Notes: a model not told the origin generated them from the letters alone. Shown: positions 16,408 through 25,136, counted from the stretch's first letter. The stretch: DNA of 42,046 bases from Slackia heliotrinireducens (GCA_020723435.1 DYIV01000006.1:2329-44374), one strand, 5' to 3'. Numbers and translations: made by a program.

Positions 16408-17997
16408 TTACTCGTTCGGGTGGCAGGTTCGGCACCAAGTCGTCGTAGGCACGACGTCGCGGCTTGCGTGACAGCTTCCAGTAGCGCCCACGCCTCCCGG
16501 CGCGATGTTGGAGCAGGTAGGATGGGCTCGGACGTCTTGCGGCTCGCCGTGGCAACTCCTGCAGTCACTTCCGTAGACGATGTGCACCTGGTCGTACTGT
16601 GCGTGGATGTCGGAGTGGCACGCGGCGCATCGTTTGTTCCAGGGACGGGCCATCTGAGAGACGGGCCCGCCCGCCCTGTGACAGGCGCTGCATCCCAGTC
16701 CCCCCGAACTTGCCTTCGCGTGTTCCTGCGTGAGCTCGAGATAGTGACAGTCCACGCACGCGGCCGAGGCGCCGCCGTCGGGTGAGATGAGCGTGCCCGT
16801 CTCGGTCCCGGCGTGGAGCGCGCCCGCGTCGCCGTGGCCGTCGTGGCAGCCCACGCAGCTCGTCTGCTTGGCGGCGATGGCGTCTCTGACTCGCTCGTCC
16901 GTGCTCGAATGGCAGGTAGAACAGGTCAGAGGCCGGCCGGAGTCATTGGTGTGGCGGTAGTGCTCGATCGTCAAGGTCATGACGTGGCACTCGTCGCATC
17001 CCTCGATGGATGTCCGATGATACGAAGAAGTCGGCGCCGAATGCGCGGCGGGCACGGGCGGGCTGTATCCGCCGTGGCAATACTGGCAGGTGATCGCCGG
17101 GTTGAACGCGAGCTCCTCCGGTCCATGGGGCCCGTACGTCGGAGAAGTCCAACCGCCGCCGACCGGACTGCCCGGGCCATGGCAGGCGTTGCAGTCGTCC
17201 GTGGGATGATTGGGGATGGGGTAGCCCGCATGGCAGTCGGCGCATCCCGTGGTGGTGTCCGGCATATCCGCGTAGATCTGGACCGTGAACGACCAGCTCA
17301 GCGTTGCCGTGCCTCCCGCCGTGTCCGTGGCGTTCGCGGTGACGAGCACGTCGTGACCGTTGGGGAGCGGTGAGGGAACGGAGCCGGCAAGGAGCATTGC
17401 CCCCGCGTCATATGTAGATGGGATCGCCGCTCCGTTGACCTTGATTTCACTGCTCGCGATTGGGCTGGCGCCGGTCAGGCGCACGGAAATCTGGGGCGAC
17501 AGCGTCCCGACCGTCGCTCCCAGGTCCGGTGATGGATTGGAGAGCTCGGGCGGCGTCGCGACGGTGAAAGACCATGAGTACGTCGACTGCTTTCGAGCGT
17601 AGTTGGCGACGGTCACGGCGACGGTGTGCGGCCCGCCCGTCAACGACGGAGCGCACGCGCATGTCAGGAGCGCACGCGTGTAGTCGATCGCCCAGTACTC
17701 GCCTTCATCGTCGGAGAGCAAGGTGCGGTACGGATAGGTGAGACGCGCTCTTGTCCAGTTTCCGTCGATGAGCATCTCGAAGCCGTTGGAGCGCACCTTG
17801 GCCGGATCGTAGATGGCCACGGAGACAACCGGGTTCGACACCGACGAGGCGGAGCCGGGCGAGGGTGTGGCCGCTGAGAAAGTGGCGGGTCCTGCCGCCG
17901 ACGCGGGCAAGGGCGAGGAGCTCACCAGCGCCGCGACCAGCGCCGCAAGACTGAAGATGAAGAGTACTCTGGACCGTTTGCCTCTCGCTCTGGACAC
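16408..17997 (-). CDS. Secreted 11-heme c-type cytochrome with N-terminal Ig-like domains
   Basis: The 529-residue exported protein starts with a signal peptide (LFIFSLAALVAALVSSSPLP, residues 12-31). Two Ig-like beta domains follow (about 36-145 and 150-250; the second begins NPSPDLGATVG). The C-terminal half has eleven CXXCH haem sites: CADCH, CNACH, CQYCH, CDECH, CSTCH, CVGCH, CVDCH, CSACH, CAACH, CRSCH and CRTCH. A further CSNIAPGGVGATGSCH (CX13CH) could be a twelfth, atypical site. There is no C-terminal anchor, so it is probably released or held in the wall. GTG 17997 has AGGGGGCA upstream. It lies 76 bases after the ABC exporter operon on the same strand and may be co-transcribed. Confidence 0.92.
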   Translation of the reverse strand: MSRARGKRSRVLFIFSLAALVAALVSSSPLPASAAGPATFSAATPSPGSASSVSNPVVSVAIYDPAKVRSNGFEMLIDGNWTRARLTYPYRTLLSDDEGEYWAIDYTRALLTCACAPSLTGGPHTVAVTVANYARKQSTYSWSFTVATPPELSNPSPDLGATVGTLSPQISVRLTGASPIASSEIKVNGAAIPSTYDAGAMLLAGSVPSPLPNGHDVLVTANATDTAGGTATLSWSFTVQIYADMPDTTTGCADCHAGYPIPNHPTDDCNACHGPGSPVGGGWTSPTYGPHGPEELAFNPAITCQYCHGGYSPPVPAAHSAPTSSYHRTSIEGCDECHVMTLTIEHYRHTNDSGRPLTCSTCHSSTDERVRDAIAAKQTSCVGCHDGHGDAGALHAGTETGTLISPDGGASAACVDCHYLELTQEHAKASSGGLGCSACHRAGGPVSQMARPWNKRCAACHSDIHAQYDQVHIVYGSDCRSCHGEPQDVRAHPTCSNIAPGGVGATGSCHASRDVVPTTTWCRTCHPNE

Positions 17998-18073
17998 AGT
18001 CTGCCCCCTGACTGTCCCGCGCGGTCCAGAATACTACTAGCGACGGTGGGACACAAGACCAGAAAGGTCCCGT

Positions 18074-19012
18074 TTATCTGCGCTCCATCTTGTCCATGAG
18101 CGAGACGAAGACATCTTCGAGATTCGGCTCGACGATGCGCATCTCGCGCAGACCGACCCCCGAGGCTCCCATCGCCTCTTTGATCGTACGCTTGGCCTTT
18201 CGAGCGTCGTCGACGTTGGCGTGTACCATCGATCCGTAGAGGTAGGCCTCTTGTACGTCGTCGAGCCTGCCGATCGCCTCCAGCGCTCGCTCGCAGTCGT
18301 CGCAATCGACTTCGATGACGGTACTTGTCATCTGGTCGGCCTTGATCTGGGCAGGAGAGCCCAGAGCGATGATCTCGCCCTGGTAGATGAAGGCGAGACG
18401 GTGGCAGTGCTCCGCCTCGTCCATGTAGTGCGTCGTAACGAAGAGCGTGACTCCGCTGTCGGCCATCTCATAGAGCAGGTCCCAGAACTGGCGCCGAGAG
18501 ACGGGGTCGACGCCGCCCGTCGGCTCGTCGAGGAAGACCATCTTCGGCTCGTGGACGATGGAGCACCCGAGCGCGAGACGCTGCTTCCAGCCCACGGAGA
18601 GGTTTGCGGCCAGCTCGTTCTCGCGTCCGACCAGCCCTGCCATCTCAAGGATGTAGGTCCGCCGCTCGGCGAAGCGCTCCGGCGGCACCTCATAAACGCC
18701 GGCGTAGAAGTCGAGGTTCTCATCGACGGTGAGGTCCTCGTAGAGGCTGAACCGCTGCGACATGTAACCGATCCGCCTCTTGACCTCTTCCGGCTGCGTC
18801 CGGACGTTGTAGCCGAGCACGCTTGCGTTGCCGTCGGTCGGGTCGATGACACCGCACAGGATTCTGATTGTCGTCGACTTGCCAGAGCCGTTTGGGCCAA
18901 GGAAACCGAAGATCTCCCCGCTCTTGACCGTGAAGCTCACGTCGTCGACGGCGGTCAGGTCACCGAAGCGTTTGACCAGGTGGTCTACGACGACTGAGTT
19001 GGTTTCGCCCAT
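18074..19012 (-). CDS. ABC-2 exporter ATPase (second ATPase of the operon)
   Basis: The 312-residue ATPase has Walker A GPNGSGKST, the Q-loop region MSQRFSLYEDLTV, a degenerate signature LSVGWKQRLALGC (family consensus LSGG-x-Q) and Walker B MVFLDEPTGGVDP. The C-terminal extension of about 90 residues is typical of the CcmA/YbhF type. The start MGETN (19012) is chosen over the ORF start because GAGGAGA lies just upstream; it begins 22 bases after the permease stop. In E. coli the two ATPase domains of this exporter are fused in YbhF; here they are separate genes flanking two permeases. The poor signature suggests this half-site is the weaker of the two. Confidence 0.9.
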   Translation of the reverse strand: MGETNSVVVDHLVKRFGDLTAVDDVSFTVKSGEIFGFLGPNGSGKSTTIRILCGVIDPTDGNASVLGYNVRTQPEEVKRRIGYMSQRFSLYEDLTVDENLDFYAGVYEVPPERFAERRTYILEMAGLVGRENELAANLSVGWKQRLALGCSIVHEPKMVFLDEPTGGVDPVSRRQFWDLLYEMADSGVTLFVTTHYMDEAEHCHRLAFIYQGEIIALGSPAQIKADQMTSTVIEVDCDDCERALEAIGRLDDVQEAYLYGSMVHANVDDARKAKRTIKEAMGASGVGLREMRIVEPNLEDVFVSLMDKMERR

Positions 19013-19034
19013 GTCTCCTCGCTTTGTGCCAATG

Positions 19035-20168
19035 CTAGTCACTGAACTTCTTCTGGAACCTCGTCACGCTCGCGGTGAAGATCACCGCGCTGAATATCAC
19101 CAGCGCAACCATCTGCGGCCACAGCGTCTGCCATCCCGCGCCCTTCAGGAAGATGCCCCTGACGATGACGAGGAAGTACTTGAGCGGCACCGCGTAGGAC
19201 ACGATCTGTATGATCTTCGGCATATTCTCAACGGGGAAGACGAAGCCGGAGATGAGCATGGCCGGGAAGATGGCGAACATCGTCGTCAGCATCGCCTGCT
19301 GCCGCGTCTTGGAGATGGTCGAAATGAGCAGCCCCTGTCCCAGAGAGGCGAAGACGTAGAGCAGGCACGTGAAGTACAAGAACGCGATGCTTCCGCGGAA
19401 GGGTACGCCGAACCAGAAGACGCCGACCACCAGAATGAGCGTGATCTGCACGAACGCCACGATCGTATAGGGAATGAGCTTGCCCAGAATCAGCTCCCCC
19501 CGCCGGATGGGCGTGACGATGAGCTGCTCCAGCGTCCCCTGGTCGCGCTCGCGCACGATCGCCTCGCTGGTCAGAGATATCGTCGACAGGGTCAGGATGA
19601 ATGCGATCAGGCCCGGGACCATGAAGTTGACGCTCTTCATGCTCGGGTTGAAGAGTACTCGGACCCGCGGATCGACCGTCGGCGGGCGCGCGCCGAGGTT
19701 GGTCAGCGTGCGCAGCTTGGCCTGGGCGATGCCGTTCGACTGCCGGCCGATAATCAGCGTTGCGTAGTTGCGCGCGACACTCGACGCGTTCGACTCCGTG
19801 CCGTCGACGATGATCTGTACCACCGCGGTTCGGCCCGCCGCGATGTCGTCCGCGTAGCCGTTGGGAACGGTCAGCGCGATGATCGCATCCCCGGCGTCGA
19901 GCAGCTTCGTCACCTGGGCCATATTGTCCGGATAGTAGTTGACGTCGAAGTAGCCGGCGTTGGAGAAGCTCGCTACGAGCCGACGTGACTCAGCCGACTT
20001 GTCGTGGTCGATCCCCGCCATCGACAAGTGCTTCACATCTGTCGAGACGACGTAGCCGAAGAGCATCAGCTGGACGATGGGCAACACGATCAGCATGGGC
20101 AGCATCCCGCGGTCGCGCCGAAGCTGGAGAAACTCCTTCTTGATGATCCTAGACAGCCGCTGCCACAT
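19035..20168 (-). CDS. ABC-2 type permease (YbhR/YbhS-like), second copy
   Basis: The 377-residue inner-membrane subunit has the ABC2_membrane_3 layout: a cytoplasmic start (IIKKEFLQLRRDRG), one helix near 25-45, an extracytoplasmic domain of about 130 residues, then five helices in the C-terminal half. VRERDQGTLEQLIVTPIRRGELILGK is the conserved coupling segment. It is a paralogue of the upstream permease (same REKEYGTIEQL-type motif), and the two likely form a heterodimeric channel. Only six bases separate it from the preceding stop codon. The substrate is unknown; homologues export hydrophobic drugs or lipids. Confidence 0.92.
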   Translation of the reverse strand: MWQRLSRIIKKEFLQLRRDRGMLPMLIVLPIVQLMLFGYVVSTDVKHLSMAGIDHDKSAESRRLVASFSNAGYFDVNYYPDNMAQVTKLLDAGDAIIALTVPNGYADDIAAGRTAVVQIIVDGTESNASSVARNYATLIIGRQSNGIAQAKLRTLTNLGARPPTVDPRVRVLFNPSMKSVNFMVPGLIAFILTLSTISLTSEAIVRERDQGTLEQLIVTPIRRGELILGKLIPYTIVAFVQITLILVVGVFWFGVPFRGSIAFLYFTCLLYVFASLGQGLLISTISKTRQQAMLTTMFAIFPAMLISGFVFPVENMPKIIQIVSYAVPLKYFLVIVRGIFLKGAGWQTLWPQMVALVIFSAVIFTASVTRFQKKFSD

Positions 20169-20174
20169 GAGGCA

Positions 20175-21305
20175 TCACATCTTTTTCTTGAACATCAGCG
20201 CCGACGCGACGATGGTCAGGGTCGAGTAGATGACGAGCGCGAGGATGTTGGGCCACAGAATCGAGGGGCCCGTTCCCTTCAGAAAGACTCCGCGCAGGAT
20301 GGACAGGTAGTAACGCGCCGGCACGAGATAGGTCGCCCATTGCAGTACGACCGGCATGTTGCGAATGGGGAATACGAATCCCGACAGCATGAAGCCGGGA
20401 AGAAACGACAGGAATGTGGCCATCTGATTGGCCGTCTGCAGCGAGCTCGACATCGTGGAGATGATGAGACCCAGGCCCAGTGAGCCGAAGATGAACAGGG
20501 CGGATGCTATGGCCATCACGATGATGCTTCCCCGGAAGGGCACGCCAAAGAGGAATATGCCGACCAGGCTGACGAGGATGATGTCGATGATGGCTATTCC
20601 CAGGTAGGGGCCGATCTTGCCGATCATCAGCTCATAGCGTTTGACCGGAGAGGCGATGAGCTGCTCGATGGTCCCGTACTCCTTCTCTCTGACGACGGCC
20701 ATCGCCGTCTGCACGATGGCGATGTTCATCATGATGATCGCGATCAGTCCGGGCAGCAGGAAGTTGACCGACTTCATGTCGGGGTTGTACCAGACACGCA
20801 GGCGAGGCTCGATCGGTTGGATGCCCTCAGCGGCGACAAGGCCGCGCCGCTCGAACGCCTCCGCCACGACCTTGCCCGACCAGAACTGCGCGATCGCCGC
20901 GGAGTAGCCGGCCGCGGTCTGGGCGGTATTCGGATCCGAGCCGTCGATGAGGACCTGCACCGGAGCCTTGCCCCCCTTGGCGATCTTCTTGGCGAAGCCG
21001 GCCGGGACTCTGATGATCACCTTGTCGGCGCCCTCCGTGAGCACATCGTCGATCTGTTTCTCGGTCGAGAGGGTTCTGTCGATCGCGAAGTATCCGGATG
21101 CCGAGAAGGACTGGACCAGCTGGCGGCTCGTCGTCGTCTTGTCCTGGTCGAGGACGGCGGTGGGGATGTTGGTGATGTCGTAGTTCAGAGCGTAGGAGAA
21201 TAGGATGAGCTGGATGAGCGGCATGCCGAAGACGCTCATGATGATTCTGGGATCGCGAAAGATGTGGACGAACTCCTTGCGGCCTATGGCGAAGATGCGG
21301 CTCAC
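20175..21305 (-). CDS. ABC-2 type permease (YbhS/YbhR-like), first copy
   Basis: The 376-residue permease begins MSRIFAIGRKEFVHIFRDPR, with a helix near 25-42, a long external domain, and five C-terminal helices. VREKEYGTIEQLIASPVKRYELMIGK is the coupling segment shared with its partner. The start is GTG 21305, behind GGGAG, which belongs to the second copy of a 41-bp duplication; the GTG overlaps the stop codon of a 14-codon minicistron created by that duplication. Translation is therefore probably coupled through the minicistron to the ATPase upstream. Confidence 0.92.
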   Translation of the reverse strand: MSRIFAIGRKEFVHIFRDPRIIMSVFGMPLIQLILFSYALNYDITNIPTAVLDQDKTTTSRQLVQSFSASGYFAIDRTLSTEKQIDDVLTEGADKVIIRVPAGFAKKIAKGGKAPVQVLIDGSDPNTAQTAAGYSAAIAQFWSGKVVAEAFERRGLVAAEGIQPIEPRLRVWYNPDMKSVNFLLPGLIAIIMMNIAIVQTAMAVVREKEYGTIEQLIASPVKRYELMIGKIGPYLGIAIIDIILVSLVGIFLFGVPFRGSIIVMAIASALFIFGSLGLGLIISTMSSSLQTANQMATFLSFLPGFMLSGFVFPIRNMPVVLQWATYLVPARYYLSILRGVFLKGTGPSILWPNILALVIYSTLTIVASALMFKKKM

Positions 21306-21369
21306 TGCAGCTCCCGCCCCGTCTTCAGAGTGAAGCTGCGGCTCACTGTGGCTCCCGCCTCGTCTTCAA
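21298..21369 (-). repeat. 41-bp-period direct duplication at the ATPase/permease junction, creating a minicistron
   Basis: Segments 21298-21328 and 21339-21369 match at 27 of 31 bases. Each copy holds a CAGTGAGCCGC start/stop overlap on the minus strand. The first (gene-order) copy ends the ATPase gene and opens a 14-codon reading frame (MSRSFTLKTGRELQ, 21346 down to 21302); the second ends that frame and opens the permease (MSRIFA). The minicistron's N-terminus copies the permease's first residues and its tail copies the ATPase's last residues. Confidence 0.7.
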
Positions 21370-22281
21370 CAGGTCGATGAACGCGCTCTCCATCGACACC
21401 CTGGCCGGGTTGATCGCCTCGATGCGAATGCCGTTCTTCTTCAGGAAGTCCTCAAGCTCGGGGAGGGCCTTGGCGGGACTGTCCACGCGCACCTGCAGCA
21501 GCTCGCCGTACATGTCGACACTGCTGACCAGGTCGTTCTTCTGAAGCATCGCCATCGCTGGACGCAACGGGTCGGCCTTGATCTCGACGAGGCCACCCTC
21601 CAGCCGCGCCTTGATTCTGGAAGGCGTGTCCTCGAGGATGATCTTGCCGTTCTCCATGAACGCGACAGAGCTGCAGCGCTCCGCCTCATCCATGTAGGGC
21701 GTTGCGATGAACATCGTGACCCCGCGCGCGTGGAGGTCGGAGAGGATTCGCCAGAAGTCGCGGCGTGAGACGGGATCGACGCCGGTCGTCGGTTCGTCGA
21801 GGAACAGGATGTCAGGCTCGTGGATGAGCGTGCACGCCAGCGCGAGCTTCTGCTTCATGCCGCCGGAGAGGTTCTCCGCGCGCAACTGTGTGAACTTCTG
21901 CAGCCGGCTGAAGGCGAGCAGCTGCTCGGTGCGCTCTCGCTTCTTTGCCGCGGTCACGCCGAAGAGGTCGGCGAAGAAGTTGAGGTTCTCCATGACCGTC
22001 AAGTCGCGGTAGAGGGTGAACTCCTCCGGCATGTAGCCGACGCGAGGCTTGATCGCCTCAGACTGGGTGACGATGCTGTAGCCGGCGACATGGGCATCCC
22101 CGCTCGTGGGCTCGAGGATGGTGGCGAGCATCCTGATCGTCGTGCTCTTGCCGGCGCCGTCTGGTCCGATCAGGCCGTAGATCTTGCCCTTGGGCACCCT
22201 GAGCGACAGCGAGTTGACCGCGACGGTGTCGCCAAAGACCTTGCGCAGGTCGGTTGCCTCTATCGCGTAGTCGTTGGTCAT
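21343..22281 (-). CDS. ABC-2 exporter ATPase (first ATPase of the operon)
   Basis: The 312-residue ATPase has Walker A GPDGAGKST, signature LSGGMKQKLALAC and Walker B ILFLDEPTTGVDP, with a C-terminal extension after the ATPase core. Unlike the downstream ATPase its signature is complete, suggesting this one provides the competent half-site. It lies 44 bases after the HlyD-type adaptor and ends in the duplicated junction with the permease. Homologous to one half of YbhF. Confidence 0.92.
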   Translation of the reverse strand: MTNDYAIEATDLRKVFGDTVAVNSLSLRVPKGKIYGLIGPDGAGKSTTIRMLATILEPTSGDAHVAGYSIVTQSEAIKPRVGYMPEEFTLYRDLTVMENLNFFADLFGVTAAKKRERTEQLLAFSRLQKFTQLRAENLSGGMKQKLALACTLIHEPDILFLDEPTTGVDPVSRRDFWRILSDLHARGVTMFIATPYMDEAERCSSVAFMENGKIILEDTPSRIKARLEGGLVEIKADPLRPAMAMLQKNDLVSSVDMYGELLQVRVDSPAKALPELEDFLKKNGIRIEAINPARVSMESAFIDLLKTRREPQ

Positions 22282-22325
22282 GCCGCTCGCTCGCGGCAGG
22301 TTGAGAACGACATCCTCCCTCTCTT

Positions 22326-23096
22326 CTACTCGAAGGCCACGTCAGCGGGCATGCCGGGCTTGAGCTTCTGCCCCAGATTGACCAGCGTCACGGTCGTACG
22401 AAACACCTGCTTGACGCGCTGCTCTTTCGTCTCGATGTTGCCCGGCGTGAACTCGGCCTGGGACGCGATGCGCGTGACCTTGCCGTCGAAGGCCTCACCG
22501 GGATACGAATCGACGCCGACCTTCGCCGCCTGGCCGATCTTGACCAGCCCCAGCTGGGCCTCTGGAACGAAGACGTCGACGTGCACCGTGCGCAGGTCGC
22601 CTACAACTGCCACGATCGTGCCGGGCGTGGCGTTCTCGCCCGCGCTCACCGGCACCGACAAGACGATGCCCGCCTGCGGCGACTTGATGGCCGCGTAGGA
22701 TAGCTGAACCGCCGCCATCTGGTAGGCGACGTTTGCCTGGCGAAGCTGTGCCTTGGCCGCCGCGATGTCTGCGTTCGTTCCGTCGTCTCGAGTCGCCTTC
22801 AGGGCGGCGCGGGCGGCGGAGATGCCGGCCTTGGCCTGTTTCACCTGGTCGGCGAGGAGCGCGTAGTCGAGACGGACCAGGGTCTGACCCTTCTTGACCC
22901 GGTCTCCCTCGCTGACGGCGACCGAGGTGATGCGTGCCGCGGTCTGGGCGCTCACCTCGATCTCGGTCGCCTCAATCGTCCCCGAAGCCGCGAGCCCGCC
23001 GTTCTGGGCCTCCTGTTGGGACAAGACGTAGTACGCGATGCCGCCGACCGCTGCGACGACCACGACGAGTATGATGAATCGAAACGCCTTCTTCAT
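22326..23096 (-). CDS. HlyD/YbhG-type membrane-fusion adaptor
   Basis: The 256-residue protein has an N-terminal signal anchor (FIILVVVVAAVGGIAYYVL, about 6-24) and a biotinyl-lipoyl-like barrel (GTIEATEIEVSAQTAARI, then VSEGDRVKKGQTLVRLD). A very short helical hairpin (about 75-120) and a second barrel half (SPQAGIVLSVPVSAGENATPG) follow, with a beta-barrel segment ending GMPADVAFE. It would sit outside the membrane and link the ABC permeases to the wall or to substrate. AGGAGG lies five bases before ATG 23096. Its short hairpin contrasts with the other adaptor gene eight bases upstream. Confidence 0.92.
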   Translation of the reverse strand: MKKAFRFIILVVVVAAVGGIAYYVLSQQEAQNGGLAASGTIEATEIEVSAQTAARITSVAVSEGDRVKKGQTLVRLDYALLADQVKQAKAGISAARAALKATRDDGTNADIAAAKAQLRQANVAYQMAAVQLSYAAIKSPQAGIVLSVPVSAGENATPGTIVAVVGDLRTVHVDVFVPEAQLGLVKIGQAAKVGVDSYPGEAFDGKVTRIASQAEFTPGNIETKEQRVKQVFRTTVTLVNLGQKLKPGMPADVAFE

Positions 23097-23104
23097 GGGG
23101 CCTC

Positions 23105-24475
23105 CTAGCGTATGCTGATCCGTGCATCCGCGGGCATCCCGTCCTTCAGGATGCCGTCGGGATTGTCGACGAGAAGCGTCACCGCTTGGACATTGGAGAA
23201 GTACATCCGCTCCGTGGCCGTGTTGGACGGAGCGAACTCGACGGTCGATCCGATCAGATCGACACGTCCCGGAAGGGATCGATTCGAAAACGTGTCGATG
23301 CTGACCTCGGCCTCCTGGCCGAGTCGAACCATCCTCACTTCGTCCGGCGGCAGGTACAGAAACAGTTTCGCGCTGCCGGCTCGGGAGATCGTCACCAAGG
23401 GCTGGTTTGAGAAGGCAAGCTCGCCCGCCTGCGCCGTGACGTCAACGACCACTCCGGCGCCCGGCGCGCGAACGAGAGCCTTCGCAAGCTCGGTCGCGCT
23501 GGCCGCGACGGCGGTGCGGGCCAGGCTCACGTTGACCCGCGCGAGCTTGTGAGCGGCTGCCAGGCGTCTGCGTCCCTTGTCAATCTGTTCCTGCGCGTCG
23601 TCGAGCTTGGCCTCGGCCGCCTTGAGCTTGGCCGCGGCCGTTTCAAGGGCCGCGAATCCCGCCTCGAGCTGCGCCCGTCCCCTCGCCAGCTCTGCCTCGG
23701 CGGCCGCCAGCTGCTCTTTGAGCTCGGCCGGGTTCGGGAGTTTCGGGATCTTCGGCGCCGGAGCCGGGACAGGCGTGCCGCTTGTCGGCGGCGAGGGCAT
23801 CGGAGGAATCGGCGGCAGCGGCGGAGTCTTCATCTTCGACAGCTGGGCCTTCTGGGCAGCGAGCTCTCGCTCGCCTTCGGATATCTGCGCCAGGCCTTCG
23901 TTGAGCTGGGCGCGTCCTTCATCGAGTTGGTCCTTGCCCTCGGCTATCTGCTCCCGGGCCTGGTCGAGTTCCCGCTGCTTCTGCTCCAGCTCTGCGATTC
24001 TCTTCTCCACGATGAGTACGTTGGCTCTGGCTTGGGAAAGGACGGCCCTATTCCGCTTCAGCGCCAGTCGCAGGAGCCGATCGTCGATCCTGGCCAGCGG
24101 CGCACCCGCCTTGACCGTCTCACCTTCCGTGACGAAGAGCCGTGTGACGATTCCGGTCGGCGTGATCGGATTCGTCGCGATCTGTGAAGGAATGCGGGTC
24201 GAGCCCGAGCCTGAGGCCAGTGCGGTCGCCTCGACTCGCGCATCGACGCGAGCCGTCACCGCGAAACCGTCGAGGAGATTCCGTTGCTTCGCGAAGCTGT
24301 TCATTGGGACGACGACGGGCGGGGCCGTGATGCGTGGCGTAGTCACCGTCCACTGCTCGGTGTCGACGACGCCCGACGCGTAGACGGTCCCGAGCGGCGC
24401 CGGGCTCATCGCCGACGTGACGGTCGCCTGGAACAAGAACAAGACAGTGAGGCCGATAAGGAGGTCCCTTCTCAC
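23105..24475 (-). CDS. Long-hairpin HlyD-type adaptor with proline-rich hairpin tip
   Basis: GTG 24475 is chosen (AGGGAG six bases upstream, 13 bases after the tetR stop), giving 456 residues. A signal anchor (LLIGLTVLFLFQATVTS) is followed by a lipoyl half (VTEGETVKAGAPLARID) and two long charged coiled coils rich in LDEGRAQLNEGLAQISEGE-type repeats. These are split at about 228-262 by a Pro-rich stretch (PPLPPIPPMPSPPTSGTP). The second lipoyl half (VRAPGAGVVVDVTAQAGE) and a beta barrel ending GMPADARIS follow. Classical adaptors use the hairpin tip to dock on TolC; the proline tip here suggests another partner, consistent with a monoderm wall. Confidence 0.9.
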   Translation of the reverse strand: MRRDLLIGLTVLFLFQATVTSAMSPAPLGTVYASGVVDTEQWTVTTPRITAPPVVVPMNSFAKQRNLLDGFAVTARVDARVEATALASGSGSTRIPSQIATNPITPTGIVTRLFVTEGETVKAGAPLARIDDRLLRLALKRNRAVLSQARANVLIVEKRIAELEQKQRELDQAREQIAEGKDQLDEGRAQLNEGLAQISEGERELAAQKAQLSKMKTPPLPPIPPMPSPPTSGTPVPAPAPKIPKLPNPAELKEQLAAAEAELARGRAQLEAGFAALETAAAKLKAAEAKLDDAQEQIDKGRRRLAAAHKLARVNVSLARTAVAASATELAKALVRAPGAGVVVDVTAQAGELAFSNQPLVTISRAGSAKLFLYLPPDEVRMVRLGQEAEVSIDTFSNRSLPGRVDLIGSTVEFAPSNTATERMYFSNVQAVTLLVDNPDGILKDGMPADARISIR

Positions 24476-24488
24476 CCAGGCTCCCTTC

Positions 24489-25136
24489 TCATCTCGGCTC
24501 ACTCCGCACAAGGAGGCCGCCAAGCGCCAGATCGGCGATCTGGTCGCGCACGTCGTCGATTCTGTAGGGCTCCTGGAAGCGTATGGTCAGGATGTGGAAG
24601 TGAAGGATCATGCCGAGGACGGCGCGCACGGCGACGTCCGGGTCGACGTCGCGGCGAAACTCGCCGGCCGCCACGCCTTCTCTGACAATCCCCTCCAGCA
24701 CGTCCAGGTACTCGGATCGAAACCTCTTCAGCCGTCTCATCGTCTTGGGTGGGGGCTTACCCCTCTCGGGCATTATGAACTCGACGAGCTCCCGGCCGGC
24801 CGCGAGCCACCCCATCAGGGCGCTGACAAGCGAGCGCAATCGATCGGCGGCCGGCAGGTCGGCCGAGGCCAGCTCACCGGCCTGCTCGATGAAGCGGTCG
24901 AGGTGAGCGTCGACGACGAGCAGGCCCAGATCCTCCTTGCTCGGCGTGTGGTAGTAGAGCGTCGCCTTGCCGATCCGCGCCGCGTCGGCGATGTCTTGCA
25001 TCGTCACGCTCGAGTAGCCTTTCGTTGCGAAAAGGTCGGACGCGGCTGCGACAATCTGTCGCTCGGTCTGGCGACTGCGCCTCTGGCAAAGCTTCTTCTT
25101 CAGGTCCCGCACCTCGCTAGGGTTTCGAGCTCGCAC
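24489..25136 (-). CDS. TetR-family repressor of the ABC exporter operon
   Basis: The N-terminal helix-turn-helix is clear (RQIVAAASDLFATKGYSSVTMQDIADAARIGKATLYYH split over about 18-50), followed by a ligand-binding domain of about 150 residues with a GMILHFHILTIRF helix near the end. The ORF track start (GTG 25181) falls in the promoter -10 box, so it cannot be used. GTG 25136 and GTG 25112 remain; both follow TAGCGAG and lie in a duplicated segment. I list 25136 (215 residues), but 25112 is equally possible. It is the first gene of the exporter operon and has two matching palindromic operators around its promoter, so autoregulation is likely. Homologues include E. coli CecR. Confidence 0.88.
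   Translation of the reverse strand: MRARNPSEVRDLKKKLCQRRSRQTERQIVAAASDLFATKGYSSVTMQDIADAARIGKATLYYHTPSKEDLGLLVVDAHLDRFIEQAGELASADLPAADRLRSLVSALMGWLAAGRELVEFIMPERGKPPPKTMRRLKRFRSEYLDVLEGIVREGVAAGEFRRDVDPDVAVRAVLGMILHFHILTIRFQEPYRIDDVRDQIADLALGGLLVRSEPR

Noticed and set aside
18828-19988. 386-residue plus-strand ORF across the ATPase/permease genes
   Set aside because: Covers the antisense of two strongly supported ABC genes; no ribosome-binding site or domain.
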